Positions 51,120 to 63,130 of a DNA stretch of 64,000 nucleotides are shown in pieces. The DNA is from Hippophae tibetana (Eukaryota > Streptophyta > Magnoliopsida > Rosales > Elaeagnaceae), in contig CM072812.1 of NCBI GenBank assembly GCA_037013495.1, positions 74,755,840 to 74,819,839 on the forward strand. The letters run 5' to 3'. Every line of letters starts with the position of its first letter. Position 1 is the first letter of the stretch. The notes under the pieces were generated by a model. That model was given only the letters and a program-made list of their open reading frames with translations, made no database searches and had not been told where the DNA came from. The translations under genes and the position numbers were made by a program.

Positions 51120-52670
51120 TTACTTGTGGAAGCGCTGAGGAAATGGAATTGGTGGATTATAAGGATCGAGATTATCTGGAAATGGTTTTTTTAAAGGATT
51201 CTCTATTAATTCATTATCTTCGACCCTCTCTTTAGCTTTTTCTTGTTTTTTTGGGTCAATAGCTTTAACAATAAGAGTTGGCGGAGAAATGGGCTTGTGT
51301 ATTTCTTCTAACTCTTTTCCACTTCTCAATGTAACTGCTTTACAATGCTCTTTTCCTTCCCTTTTTGGATTGACTTCGGTATCACTAGGTAAAGCTCCTT
51401 GAGGGCGGTTGTTGACAGCAGTAGCTAGTTGACCCAATTGAAATTCGAGATTTCTAATAGATGTTGCCTGATTCTGGAGAATAGTCTCATTCTTAGCCAT
51501 GTATTGAGCAAACATATCTTCCAATGAAGGCTTTCTCTCTTGTTGTGGGACTTGATTATGAAAACCTGGAGGATGAGTGGGCTTCATAGAAGATGATTGG
51601 CCTTGATTATTACTCCAAGAAAAATTAGGGTGATTCTTCCATCCTGGATTGTAAGTGTTGGAATAGGGATTGTTTTGATTGTTTTGATTCCTATTGTAAT
51701 TGGAAACAAAATTGACATATTCAGCGTTGTGAGGACATCTCTCACTGGCATGATTTCCATTGCAAATTTCACATGCCACAAAAGGACTCTGAATAGAATG
51801 GACACCCATGGTATCCATCTTTTTTACTAATGCGGATACTTGTGCAGTTAAAACGGTCATAGCATCAATCTCATGAATTCCAGCTACTTTCGTAGGCAAC
51901 ATCCTCTTTGATGCCCACTCATAACTATTTGAAGCCATTTCCTCTAATAAGTTGTAAGCTTTATAAATTGATTTCCCCATTAGAGCACCACCTGCTGCAG
52001 CGTCAATCATGTTTCTGGTTTGTCCGATCAAACTATTATAAAATGTTTGAACTTGAAGCCACTTCGGTAATCCGTGGTGAGGACATCTTCTAAGTAGCTC
52101 CGTGTACCTCTCCCAAGCTTCATATAATGATTCTGAGTCGAACTGCATAAAAGTGGTGATTTCATTTCTCATCATTGCAGTCTTTACCGGTGGAAAGTAT
52201 TTGGCCAAAACTTTTTGCGCCAAATCCTCCCAAGTAGTGATAGATCCACATGGTAATGAATTCAACCAATTTTTAGTCTTTTCTCTAAGTGAAAAAGGAA
52301 AAAGTCTCAACCGAATAGCATCATCAGTGACTCAATTATGCCTAAAAGTGTCACAAATCTCTAGAAAGTTTGTAATATGGGAGTTTGGATCATCATGGGG
52401 TAAACCTCCAAATTGAATCGAAGTTTGAATCATATGAATTATTGCAGGCTTAATTTCAAAATTATTAGCTTGAATTGATGGTCTTTTTATGCTTGAATGA
52501 ATGCCGCCAACCATAGGCACTGCATAATCTCTTAAGGATTTTGGTTCTTCTACTTCTGGAATTTCATTATCCATAACTAGATGTTCTAAGATGTCTTGTT
52601 TATTATTTTTCTTTAAATTCAAAATAGTTCTATGGATTTCTAGATCTAAAGGAACTATGTCAAGATTAAT
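51120..52670 (-). pseudogene. Athila gag region
   Basis: The N-terminal words KSLRDYAVPMVGGIHSSI (near 52530) and FGGLPHDDPNSHITNFLEIC lead to the gag core (NSLPCGSITTWEDLAQKVLA) and a CCHC-like knuckle (CEICNGNHASERC) near 51740. A glutamine/asparagine-rich tail follows. It is structural protein of the fossil Athila element. Confidence 0.85.
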
Positions 52671-52680
52671 TTACCTCCAG

Positions 52681-53753
52681 GTAAAAAACACTAGGATTTA
52701 GGTGGATTTTTACAAAAAAACGTAAACTAGATGGATCAATTGAAAGTAGAAAGCTAGGCTTAAAATCAAGAGATACAAACAATAATATGACCTTAATTAT
52801 TTTGATACTTATTCTCCTGTAACGAGAATAACATCCATAAAAATTATGCTTGTTATTATCAGTAGTTAGTGTAATACCATTGTATCTTATAAGATGACAA
52901 AATAGTGGTCCATTTTTTTTATAACGGAGCTAGCATTTGATTTGGTTTATATATATATAGTCTAATCATTTAGTTTTAATAAGAAACACCACATATAAAA
53001 AAATTATTTTTTATTTTTTTTCTTATTTTTTAAAAACATTTATTTTAAAAAATTATTTCAACAATTATATTTTTGTTGAAATTTTATTTATCAAATGTAG
53101 TTGAACATTTTTTTAAAATCTAATTCACTGTTTTGTATTTGTGATATAAGTTTTTTAAAATTAATGAATTAAATTAGAAAAAAAATATTAAATATAAATA
53201 TGCCAATTACAATAACTATAAAATCTTTATTCTAAGTTCATACCTGCAACTTGCATCTCTAACTTAATTGTACGTTTGTTCTCTCCTATTACTTTAGCTT
53301 TAGAGTCTACTACAGTTTTATCGACATACTATCTCTCTACCTCAACTTATTGTAGCATAATGGTACCAAAGTTTATTTATCATCCTTATAATTTTTAAGT
53401 TAAGAATTTAATCTTCATTGTATAATTTTTATAATGTTATTTTTAAAAAAAGTACTTACTTTATAAAAACAATTTATGTATTATAAAAAAGAAAATACAT
53501 ATAAAAAATTAGATCAAATATGATTATATGGAAAATGTTTTTGCACAAGGCAACTAAATTTCGCATGTCTCAAATTACTCTATCCCATAATACGTACTAT
53601 AATATTTGATAAATTTATGCTAGGACTGCACGTGACTAATTGTGTTACATATTCGGGCATCTTGTACTTGTGCTAGAGCTAATGAGCTTGTTATACTGCA
53701 GATATTGAGCCCAATGACGTTCTAAATCTGTTTGGATTGAGAGGCATTATTGA
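52681..53753. other. AT-rich DNA between Athila and the next copia element
   Basis: The first few hundred bases may be untranslated Athila leader. Beyond that nothing is recognised: no Athila 5' LTR, no continuation of the interrupted copia, no gene. Confidence 0.5.
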
Positions 53754-53758
53754 CATTA
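53754..53758. repeat. Target-site duplication, left copy (CATTA)
   Basis: The five bases catta precede the left LTR and recur directly after the right LTR at 59689-59693, marking the insertion site of the copia element. Confidence 0.85.
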
Positions 53759-54095
53759 TGTAACATTTTTATGGTGCAACAGTGGTAATGATTCGATTTT
53801 GTAAGTGTACGTCGGTTATGAAATCATACGAAGTTTTTGATGAAAAAATCTTTATAAAGTCATCGGGTTCTCTCACTACTGACTAATTATCATTAATATA
53901 CACCATTAAAGACAGAGAGTAAGTATAAGAAACTAGTGAGAACATTAAACCAAAAATCCATTGGAATTTCAGTGTAACTGGTGAAATTTGATTAATGATA
54001 TAAGATATGTTTTCAATCCATTTTTGCTTCTGTTGTGCTTAAATTTACGTTCATATGGTTTCTTGAATGTTTTTGGATCGAATTATGATCCAACA
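53759..54095 (+). repeat. Left LTR of the copia element
   Basis: 337 bp, starting tgtaacatttttatggtg and ending gatccaaca. It aligns along its length with 59374-59688. Confidence 0.92.
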
Positions 54096-54097
54096 TA

Positions 54098-54109
54098 TGG
54101 CATCAGAGC
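54098..54109 (+). other. Primer-binding site of the copia element
   Basis: The sequence tggcatcagagc starts 3 bases after the left LTR. It is one base from tggtatcagagc, the usual copia site complementary to the 3' end of initiator methionine tRNA. Confidence 0.9.
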
Positions 54110-55650
54110 TATTTTTTAAAACACTACTCTTGTTTCACGAAGAATTGAGAATTTGAGTTTTCTATTTTGCTTGTTTTTGATGCATATAAAAATTATAAAT
54201 TATTTCAGTATTGATATTATAACGATCGTGTAAATTGAAACTTGAAAAAACATGAAGAAAATAAATCCAATTTTTTGTTTGCATTTATTGAAATATATTA
54301 ATTAACTTTTTATTTAAAATAACGTTTTTGATTCAAACTGAGACCATGAATCACTTGGAAATTAAATTATGAGAATTTTAATAAAAAGAACGCCAATGTT
54401 TGTTGCTGAAATAGTGAAATACGATCGGATATTCGTTTGGGGTGGTAACCGAGTCAAGTTAGTTGGAGGTTAAATATGACGTTCATATTTTTTGTTTTGT
54501 TTCAACTGGGTATCCAACCTGGATTACATTGCTGGGATTGTAGAGTCCTGTCCATTCAACCATGAGGCACTATATGTACCATACTTATTTTATATACATT
54601 CAAAGCATTTTCTTAAAAAAAATGTTTTAGCTAGGAATCGAACCCTAATTCTGTTGCTATGTATGAAATGTGTTGTCCATTGGATCAAGACAAACTTTAT
54701 GTAATATTTTGTACCATGCTTATTTTTATATATATTTAGATTTTAATTTTTCTTAAAAAACATTCCAAATATAATTTTAATGTAATTAATTATTTAACTT
54801 AGGTTTGTCATATGTAGAATATTTATTATACATGTGACATTTATTTAAATAATTTTTGGGTACATTCAAATTTATTTAAATATATTAAACTTAAATTATT
54901 TATTTTGGTATTTGTATGTATAAATTTTGTAATTAATTATACATATGAAAATTTGGTTAAATAATTTATGCATAATGTAATTAATTGTTAATGACTCTTT
55001 ATGGATTTAATTGGTGCTTATATTATTTATTTTGCTTGTATAATTTATTGTCATACATGCATTTTTAAGATAGATAATATTTGCACATTTGGAATTAAAT
55101 TAATATTGCTTATAGTTTTATGCAATAATTGAGCCTAAGGATTTAACTAATATTTAAGTTATTCATATCGTTTAATTAATTAGGGAGTAATTATAACATC
55201 TTTAATTAATTAAAACTATAATAAGGTTTGTTTAGGATCACATTTATAAAATAAATATTAATTGTAATTAATAATATGTGATAAAATAAATCTTATTTCA
55301 CAGCAATTTTTATTATATTTTTGTGTGATTAATTATGATAAAATATCAAATTATATTTTCTAATTTACCCACACTGATTAGGAAAAGAAACATAATTTGA
55401 TAGTTTTATCGTAAAGTTAAGATGAATTTCATTGAATTAGAATTTTAGTCCGCAAACAAGTTTTATATCACTTGATTCATATTTTTCATTATTTACATTG
55501 ATAAAGAATGGCTATAATTTAGGTCTTAAATTTTAATAAGCATAAAATCTTTAATTGTAGTTTCTCAAACTGTAAATTTTATCTGATATCCGTTGTGACA
55601 TTCTCGATTTGAAAGGGGATAATTATAAAGTATAGAAGGAAAGAATTCAC
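54110..55650 (+). other. Untranslated leader of the copia element
   Basis: About 1.5 kb of AT-rich sequence between primer-binding site and gag with no recognisable domain. It is unusually long for a copia leader and may contain later insertions. Confidence 0.5.
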
Positions 55651-55659
55651 CTTTATCTA

Positions 55660-56450
55660 GGGTGGATGGATATTGACTATGCTATTAGGAAAAACGAACC
55701 ACCTAAAATTACTAAAACTAGCACTCTAGAAAATATCAAGCTTTATGAACAATGGGAGCGATCTAATCGCTTTAGCGTGATGTTCATTAAGACTAAGATC
55801 TCTGCTGATGTTCGTGGTTATGTTGATCAACATAACAATGTTCAGGACTTGCTAAAGGCCATTGATGATCAGTTCGTCACTTCAGATAAGGCTCTACTAA
55901 GCACCCTTATTATGAAGTTCTCTTCCTTGAGACTCACTAGTGTGAAAGGTATGCGTGGGCATATTATGAAAATGAGGGACATTGTGGCTCAACTTAAGAA
56001 TCTCGAGGTTGAGATGCCAGAATCCTTCCTGGTGCACTATATCCTTAACACTCTCCCATATTAGTATGAGCCATTCAAAATCTCATACAATACACATACG
56101 AATAAATGGTCAATCAATGAACTAATGGCCATGTGTGTTCAAGAGGAAGGGTGGTTTGTTATGGAATTTGGTGAAAATGCAATGTTGGCTACAACGTATG
56201 GGAAAGGAAAATCTCAATACAAGCATAAAGGAAAAAGGATAATTCCACCTCAGGCTGATATTAAGAAAAAAGACAAGTGTTTCTTCTGTAAAAAGAAGGG
56301 ACATATAAAGAAGGAATGTATCAAATTCCAAAAATGGCCCAAGAATAAAGATAATCCAACCTCGTTTGTTTGTTATAAATATATTAATGTTAATATTAAC
56401 ACTAGGTTGATTAATTCTAGATCTACAATCCATGTTACAAACTCCTTATA
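55660..56450 (+). pseudogene. Copia gag and protease-start region
   Basis: Gag words LYEQWERSNRFSVMFIK and LKNLEVEMPESFLVHYIL lead to a CCHC knuckle (CFFCKKKGHIKKEC) near 56280 and then the protease start region near 56410. It is part of the fossil copia element. Confidence 0.85.
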
Positions 56451-56599
56451 AGGTATGCAAAATCTAAGGAAACCAGTGGGAAGTGAGCAATACATCTTAT
56501 CTGATAACAAGATGGGCTCACATGTGGAGACTGTAGAGACATGCACTTTGATTTTAAGTAGTGGTTTTATTTTAAAATTAGAAAAGACCTTTTAATGTT

Positions 56600-57480
56600 C
56601 CAAGTTTATCTAGAAACTTGATTTTGATTTCAAGACTTGTACCTTTTGGTTATTCCATTCACTTTTCAAAAACATCTTTCAATTTATTTAATAAATTTGA
56701 TTCTGTTGAGAATGATATTTTTCCTGATGGTCTTTACTACATTAATTTACGAAATAATTCCACTCATAATGCTATGCATGTTCAAACTGGCACTAAAAGG
56801 TATATTATTGACGAAGACTCTTCTACATTATGGCATAAGAGATTAGGACATATCTCCATAGAAAAAAATGAAATATTAGTGAAAGATGAGATACTTATTA
56901 CTCTAGATTTTACTGATTTTGAGACATGTGTGGACTACATTAAGGGAAAGCAAACTAACAAGTCAAAGAAAGGTGCCAATAGAAGTTCAAGTATATTAGA
57001 AATTATACATACAGATACATGTTGTCCAAACATGGACATTCATGGTCATAAATATTTCACCACCTTTATTGATGATTTTTTCTTGATATATGTATCTCTA
57101 CATGCTTTATAATAAGAGTGAAGCATTAGATTCCTTTAAGAGCTTTAAATTTGAAGTAGAGAAAAAATGTGGAAAGCAAATAAAGGTCATGAGATCAGAT
57201 AAAGGTGATGAATATTATGTTAGTTACATTGAGAATGGACAAGCGCCTGGTCTGTTTGCTAAGTTTCTTCAAGAATATGGGATAGTTGCCTAATACACTA
57301 TGTCTGGTTCACCATACTAGAATGATGTAGTAGAAAGGAGAAACCGAACATTATTGGACATGGTGTGGAGTATGCTTAGCAACTCCAATCTTCCTAAATC
57401 CTTGTAGATTGAAGCTTTAAAGAAGGTTGTGTATATATTAAACCAAGTTCCAATAAAGAATGTCTCAAAGACGCCATTTG
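56600..57480 (+). pseudogene. Copia integrase region
   Basis: The pre-integrase HxH part (LWHKRLGHIS) lies near 56830. The core follows with IIHTDTCCPNMDIHGHKYF near 57000 and KVMRSDKGDEYY near 57190. It is part of the fossil copia element. Confidence 0.85.
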
Positions 57481-57809
57481 AATTATGGACATGTTAGGAA
57501 CCGAGTTTGCGACATATGCACGTTTGAGGATACCCAACTGAAGTGTGGGTATTTCATTGGAAATTTCGAACGGTCTAAGGGTTACAGATTTTACTTTTCA
57601 TCTCATAGCACTAGGTTTATGGAATCAAGAAATGCAAAGTTTCTTGAATATAACTTGATTAGTGGGAGCGATCAAATCAAGAACATAGTTTTTGATACTA
57701 ATCACTTAGATTCTCAACCTTCTACTTCAAGAGATAGATTGATTGTTATTCATAAAGGGAGGGAATCGACTACACAAAGACATTCTCTCCTATATCTAAG
57801 AAAGATTCA

Positions 57810-59064
57810 TTTCGTGTGATCATGGCATTGGTTGCCCATTTTGATTTGGATTTCCATCAAATGGATATGAAAATGGATTTCCTTAATGGTAACATAGAGG
57901 AAGAGGTTTATATGAAACAACTTTAAGAATTCTTCCCTAGTGATGGTGAGCATTTTGTTTGTAAGCTTAATAAATCCATATATGGATTAAAACAAGCTTC
58001 CCGTCAATGGTATTACAAATTCCATAATGTCATCACTTCATTTGGTTTTGAAGAGAAAGTCATGGATCAATGTATATACGAGAAGGTTAGTGAGAGTAAG
58101 ATTTGTTGTTTGGTGCTATATATGGATGATATTTTGCTTGAAGCCAATGATAAAGGTTTGCTACATGAGGTAAACCAATTCCTCTCTAAATATTTCGATA
58201 TAAAGGATATGGGTGAGGCATTTTATGTCATTGGCATTAAGATTCATAGAGATAGACTTCGAGGCATCTTGGGTTTATCTCAAGAAACCTATATTAATAA
58301 AATTTTACAGAAATTTTGGATGAAAGATTGTTCACCAAGTGTTGCTTACATTATGAAGGGTGATAAGTTCAATTTGGACCAATACCCAAAGAATGATTTT
58401 GAAAGAGAACAGATGAAAACCATTCCATATGCTTCATCTATTGAAAGCCTGATGTATGTTAAGGTCTACACCAAACCTAACATTGCATTTGTTGTTGGGA
58501 TGCTAGGAAGATATTAGAGTAACCTAGGTGTTGACTATTAGAAAAATGCAAAGAAATGATGAGGTACCTACAAGGAACCAAAGACTATATGCTCATGTAT
58601 AGATGAATTGATGATATGGTAGTAATTGGCTACTCTAATGCAGATTTCGCTGGTTGTGTTGATTCATTAAAATCAATATCTAGTTACATTTTCATGCTTG
58701 CCGGTGGAGCCGTGTCTTGGAGGAGTGCAAAGTAGTCCTTAATTGCTACGTCCACTATGGAGGTCGAGTCCATGTCATGTTTTGAGGCCACATCACATGG
58801 TTTATGGTCAAAAAAATTCATTTCCAAGCTTAGAGTAGTTGACTCTATTTCTAGGCCATTAAGATTGTACTGTGATAACTCAGCTGTTATGTTTATGGAT
58901 AAGAACAAAAAGAATGGTAGTCGTAGTAAGCACATCGACATTAAATACTTGGCCATAAGAGAACGTGTTAAGAAAAAAAAGTGGTTTTTGAGCACGTTAG
59001 CACTAAATTGATTATTATTGATCCTTTGATTAAAGGCATGCCACCACTGAAATTTAAGGATCAT
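57810..59064 (+). pseudogene. Copia reverse transcriptase and RNase H region
   Basis: Reverse transcriptase words surround the catalytic LYMDDILLEAND near 58120. RNase H follows from about 58600 to 59000 (LYCDNSAVMFMDKNKK, SKHIDIKYLAIRE). It is part of the fossil copia element. Confidence 0.87.
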
Positions 59065-59373
59065 GTAGAGAAAGTGAGAATTGGTTCCACTTTGTAAATG
59101 TATATATATACAATTTATTAATGAAACTCTTATATATTGTAATATTTTCTCATATTCATGTGTACATTAATTTATTTGAGAAAATATATATTTTATTAGA
59201 CCAAGAATAAATATAGGATTTATTCATTAAGTTTCATACATAAAGTATAATACTTGAGAAACTAAATACATTGTAATACATGGAAGATAATACTCACTCA
59301 AGACCTATCGTCGTGATTCATGTATTTTGTTACTCAAGAGAATTTAGATTAACGTTTTCACCAAGTGCGAGAA

Positions 59374-59688
59374 TGTAACATTTTTATGGTGCAACGGTGG
59401 TAACGGTTCTACGAAACCATACAATGTTCTTGATGGAAGAACCTTTATAAAGTTATCAGGTCCTTTCACTACTCACTGATTATCATTAATATACACCATC
59501 AAAGACAGAGAGTAAGTGTGAGAAACCAGTGATAGCATCATACTAAAAACCCATTGAAATTCCCGTGTAAGTGGTGAAATTTGATCAATGGTAGTAGGTA
59601 TGTTTTCAATCCATTTTTGCTTTCGTTGTATTTAAATTTACATTTATACGGTTTCTTGAATATTTATGGATCAAATTATAATCCAACA
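59374..59688 (+). repeat. Right LTR of the copia element
   Basis: 315 bp, starting tgtaacatttttatggtg and ending aatccaaca, preceded by the purine-rich aagtgcgagaa. It is shorter than the left LTR by one internal gap near its start. Confidence 0.92.
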
Positions 59689-59693
59689 CATTA

Positions 59694-60025
59694 CACGCTA
59701 AGCATTTATACCCCTAATTAAGGTTTGATTAATGTGCCTTACTCTCTCATTTTTCTTTTAGCATTGTTTGTCCTCTTCATCTCTTTCTTATTCTCTCTAT
59801 GACTCTTATTGTACATTCAAGTGTGTATATGCAAGAGCAAAACATGTTAAGATTGTTCAATCATCTAATTATGCTAGATTTCACTACTCTCTATGACTCT
59901 TATTGTACATTGGTGTGCTCTATTTTTCATAATAGATATATGTTTCTCCCTCCTTAATGGATTAAGTGGATACGGTACCTTAATGTTACCTCTTTTAATC
60001 AAAAGATATATATATATATATATAT
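59694..60025. other. Intergenic DNA with a 24-bp direct repeat
   Basis: The phrase ctctctatgactcttattg...tacatt occurs at about 59792 and again at about 59886. A (TA)n run abuts the next element at about 60006-60024. No gene seen. Confidence 0.5.
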
Positions 60026-61440
60026 GCACTTATATTTTTAAAATAGTACAATAGTAATCCCCTATTTTAATATAAGATACATAAATGATCCAATTTTTTG
60101 TTTTAAAATGAGGATTTTATCACATACTTGGTACCTGTAATATAAGTAAAATGTAATCATATCATTTAGAGGGCTTGACATTTTAATAGTACTATTATTT
60201 AACAAAAATTATGCATGTGAATCCATTTTTTATAACAGTACACTAGTAGTTCTTACATTTAGTTTTAGATAAATAAGTGATGTACAATTAAAATTTAATT
60301 GAGAATTTCAACATGTAACACACATATGGGCAAAAAAATTAATTTTTTTTTTGTCTTAAAAGCTATTTTCTACCTGAGAACCAGCACCCATTCTTCCACC
60401 TGTCATTTATTTTGCATCTTTTTGTATATGCATTATGTCACATGATTTTATCATATAGGGTCAAAGTATTAGGATTTTCTTGCTTTTTAGAGTTATGTCA
60501 TATCATTTAGACGGTATCTCATTTGATTTACTAGGTTCTTTTTTCTGTTACATAATATATCTTGTTCTAGTTCTCAATTTGTATCTTACTATTTAGTGCT
60601 CATCTTTTGCATGATCTTTCTTTTGTTTTTCTTTAAATGTCTTTATGACAAAATTAAGGTATATTTTTCAAGCTTAGGTACTTGAGTATTGTGTCACTAT
60701 TTCTCTATACATATTGCTGCTTGTGGTTTGTCATATGCATTTCTATGCCATACATATTATTTATTTGTTTTTAGAATTCTTAACTTACTTGCATTATTAT
60801 GACTATACTAGTATTTTAGTTGGCATTTCTGTTGATTTGGGTTGTTCACACTTTTTAAGCATGTCTCTTATTTATGGCTTTGAAACCTAAGTATTGTTTT
60901 CTATTTAGATGTTTTAATATTGAATAAAATTTCTAAGTTTTCATCTCAAAATCATTCATCCTTTCTCATTTTTCTTGCAAAAATATCATTTTGAACTTGA
61001 TTTGATTCATTTAGAGTTTTCTCAAGACTCTTAACTTTTCGTGATTTTGTTTGATTTTGGGTTTAAATTTATTTTTTATTAATAATATTTTATTAAACTT
61101 TTTTATTCTTTAATTATTTTAAAGACGATTTTGTTCTTAATTATTTTTCATGTATATAACAAATTCTAAAATTCTCAATTAAATCTTAATATTGGATCAT
61201 TGGTGTATATAAAATTAAATGTAAGAACTACTAATATGCTACTATAAAAATATGAGTTCAAATACATACATTTTTTTAAATATTGGTACTACAAAAGTAC
61301 CAAACTTCCTGAAATACATAATTATCCTTCAAATATATCACATGAGATAAAATCCACAATTTAAAATATAAAATTGGATCATTTGTGACCTTTAAAAAAC
61401 ATTAAGAGATTATAATTATACTACTTTGAGAATATGAATA
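60026..61440. mobile_element. Element with long (about 290 bp) terminal inverted repeats
   Basis: The arm 60026-60316 and the arm 61150-61440 match in opposite orientation along their length. Shared landmarks include aatgatccaatttt (left 60086; reverse in the right arm near 61375), agtagttcttacattta (left 60246; reverse near 61222) and taattgagaatttc (left 60297; reverse near 61170). Each arm itself seems built from two related sub-units of about 90 bp with the order tttttataa-agta, taagaa or taatcc, and aaattgagaat. The 830-bp core is T-rich with no gene. Long arms fit a non-autonomous Mutator-like or foldback element. No target duplication was clear. Confidence 0.65.
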
Positions 61441-61835
61441 TTTTTTGGGTTAAAAAGAGTACCATTAAGATAACAAACTTGAATTAGACCTACAATTTAT
61501 AGGGATTGAATAACTTAAATACTTGTGTTTTTTTACACTTGTTTATTTTGATTCTTGTTATCTCGTATACATGAGATTAAAATTGCGTTGAATCATTATT
61601 TTTGTGAAACAAATGCAAGGCTTTTCAAGGATAAATGGTAACAATATTAGTGTAGTGATTTGGATAAAGATACAAGATTGAAAACCACATATTCAATTAA
61701 CGTTTTAAAAAAAATTAATAAATCTAATATTTAAGTTAAAACTTGTAAAAATAAAAATAATATTTTTAACACTTACCTATGTCTTTCTAAATATAAAGAA
61801 ATTGTGCTATTTTTGTTAAGACTTAACTACTCCAT
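61441..61835. other. AT-rich intergenic DNA
   Basis: No gene or clear element seen. Confidence 0.45.
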
Positions 61836-62200
61836 TAATCCTATAACTTTGAACAAATTCATACATTTGTTTTTAAACTTTAAAAACTTACAAATTAGCC
61901 TTCAAAATTTTAAAATTTCACACATAAGTTACTAAACTTTTCAATCCTATAATTTAGTCAACGGACTTTTAAAAATGGGCACATAGTTTCTAAAATACAT
62001 ATTTATGAATCTAAATTTTAGGATATATGTGTGAGGTTTTAAAAATTTGAGACTAAATCGTATGATTTAAAAGTTTAGGACTTATGTGTAAAATATTAAA
62101 AATTTAAAAACTAAATCATAGGTTTTAAAAGTTTGAGATCTATGTGTAAAATTTAACTAAAATTTGGACATTAATGATATAATTTAGTCTTTTGTTGTAA
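61836..62200. repeat. Inverted repeat with tandem sub-units
   Basis: The segment 61836-61959 is matched in reverse orientation by 62051-62160. Landmarks are atttcacacataagtta on the left and acttatgtgtaaaat on the right, with ctataatttagtc opposite gactaaatcgta. The right arm contains the unit twice (about 62051 and 62106). It is probably a small foldback-type element without coding capacity. Confidence 0.55.
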
Positions 62201-62779
62201 TGAGTTTTAGAAAGGGTGAGGGACACATAATGTCTCGTTTTATTTTAAAAATTCATTTTAAGTTGTAATTTTTGGTTTAGATACTACTAATGCAGTTATT
62301 ATGAAAAAAATGAATATATTTAGTCTCATAATTATTAAAAAATAATCACTTAAAATCCCATAATTATTTAAGAAATAATAAGCAATAAAAATCACATAAT
62401 TAAGCATTTAAGTATAAAAATGTACTTTGATCATGAGACTAAATTATACTTTTTATATTTATATACCTAATTTTTGTATATAATAAGTTTTTTCCTATAC
62501 TTGCAAATAACAAGTTTTAAAGTGTCTAACTATATATTATAGGAATTGATTGCATTATTCATTAAACATTATATTACTACTAGTAACTTTTTCATTTAGA
62601 AGTGCATGCTATTTTATATAATTTGACTTTATTTTCTCAAAATATAAAGATATTTTGAGGATTCAAAATATTCTAGGTAAGATTTATTAAATTTCATTTG
62701 CAATTTTTTTTTTAAAGAAACTTTTTTTTGTATAATTTAGCCTATTAAGACTTTTTAAAATACAAATTTTTTCCTTTCT
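62201..62779. other. AT-rich intergenic DNA
   Basis: Nothing recognised. Confidence 0.45.
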
Positions 62780-63130
62780 ATTAAAAATTTATTAGAAAAC
62801 CAATTCTTTAAAAAATTAAGTTATTAAAAAGAATGGTCAATTATACAATTATACAACACAGGACCTCAAACTCTAATAACATGTTAGAAATTTATTAGGA
62901 AACTAGTTCTTTAAAAAATTTAAGCTGTTAGGAGAAGATCCAATATTGCTTCTATATATACATCTATAATTCTTCTAAGTGTTGATTTTACACAACATAT
63001 ATGTCAAACACTTATAACTCAATAGTTGAGATTAATGAGCTTTGAAAACATGCATGATTTATAGTTATGATATCATGTTAGAAATTATTGATCACTAATT
63101 CTTTCAAAAACTTAAACTATTATATTTTTA
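62780..63130 (+). repeat. Second cluster of the dispersed repeat
   Basis: Three blocks at about 62780-62832, 62878-62970 and 63068-63125 carry the same word order as the cluster at 4451-4840: catgttagaaattt, aaactagttcttt, aaaaatttaagctgttagga and, in the second, a ccaatattgcttctatata tail. Confidence 0.5.

Larger units (their letters stand above)
43853..52680 (-). mobile_element. Athila-type Ty3/gypsy retrotransposon, 5' LTR not found
   Basis: A minus-strand element with gag at 51120-52670, protease and reverse transcriptase at 49086-51044, RNase H and integrase at 47390-48980, an untranslated 3' section, a polypurine tract at 45835-45847 and the 3' LTR at 43853-45834. Sequence words in gag and RT are those of the Athila lineage. 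No envelope-like frame was recognised between integrase and the LTR. The expected 5' LTR and primer-binding site are not seen above 52.7 kb, so that end appears lost. Long frames remain, so it is the youngest-looking retroelement here, though broken in a handful of places. It inserted into the copia element at 41.3-43.85 kb. Confidence 0.85.
53759..59688 (+). mobile_element. Ty1/copia retrotransposon with both LTRs and target-site duplication
   Basis: A terminally complete copia element of 5930 bp: left LTR 53759-54095, primer-binding site at 54098, a long untranslated leader, gag from about 55660, then protease, integrase, reverse transcriptase and RNase H in copia order, a purine-rich stretch at 59362-59373 and right LTR 59374-59688. 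The flanks carry CATTA on both sides. By eye the two LTRs differ at about one aligned site in seven plus a roughly 22-bp length difference. This suggests an insertion several million to about ten million years old at usual plant rates. The coding part is broken in several places (about six or more). Confidence 0.92.

Noticed and set aside
54492-54704. Plus-strand open frame of 70 codons in the copia leader
   Set aside because: No similarity to gag or any host protein recognised; the position in the untranslated leader argues against a gene.
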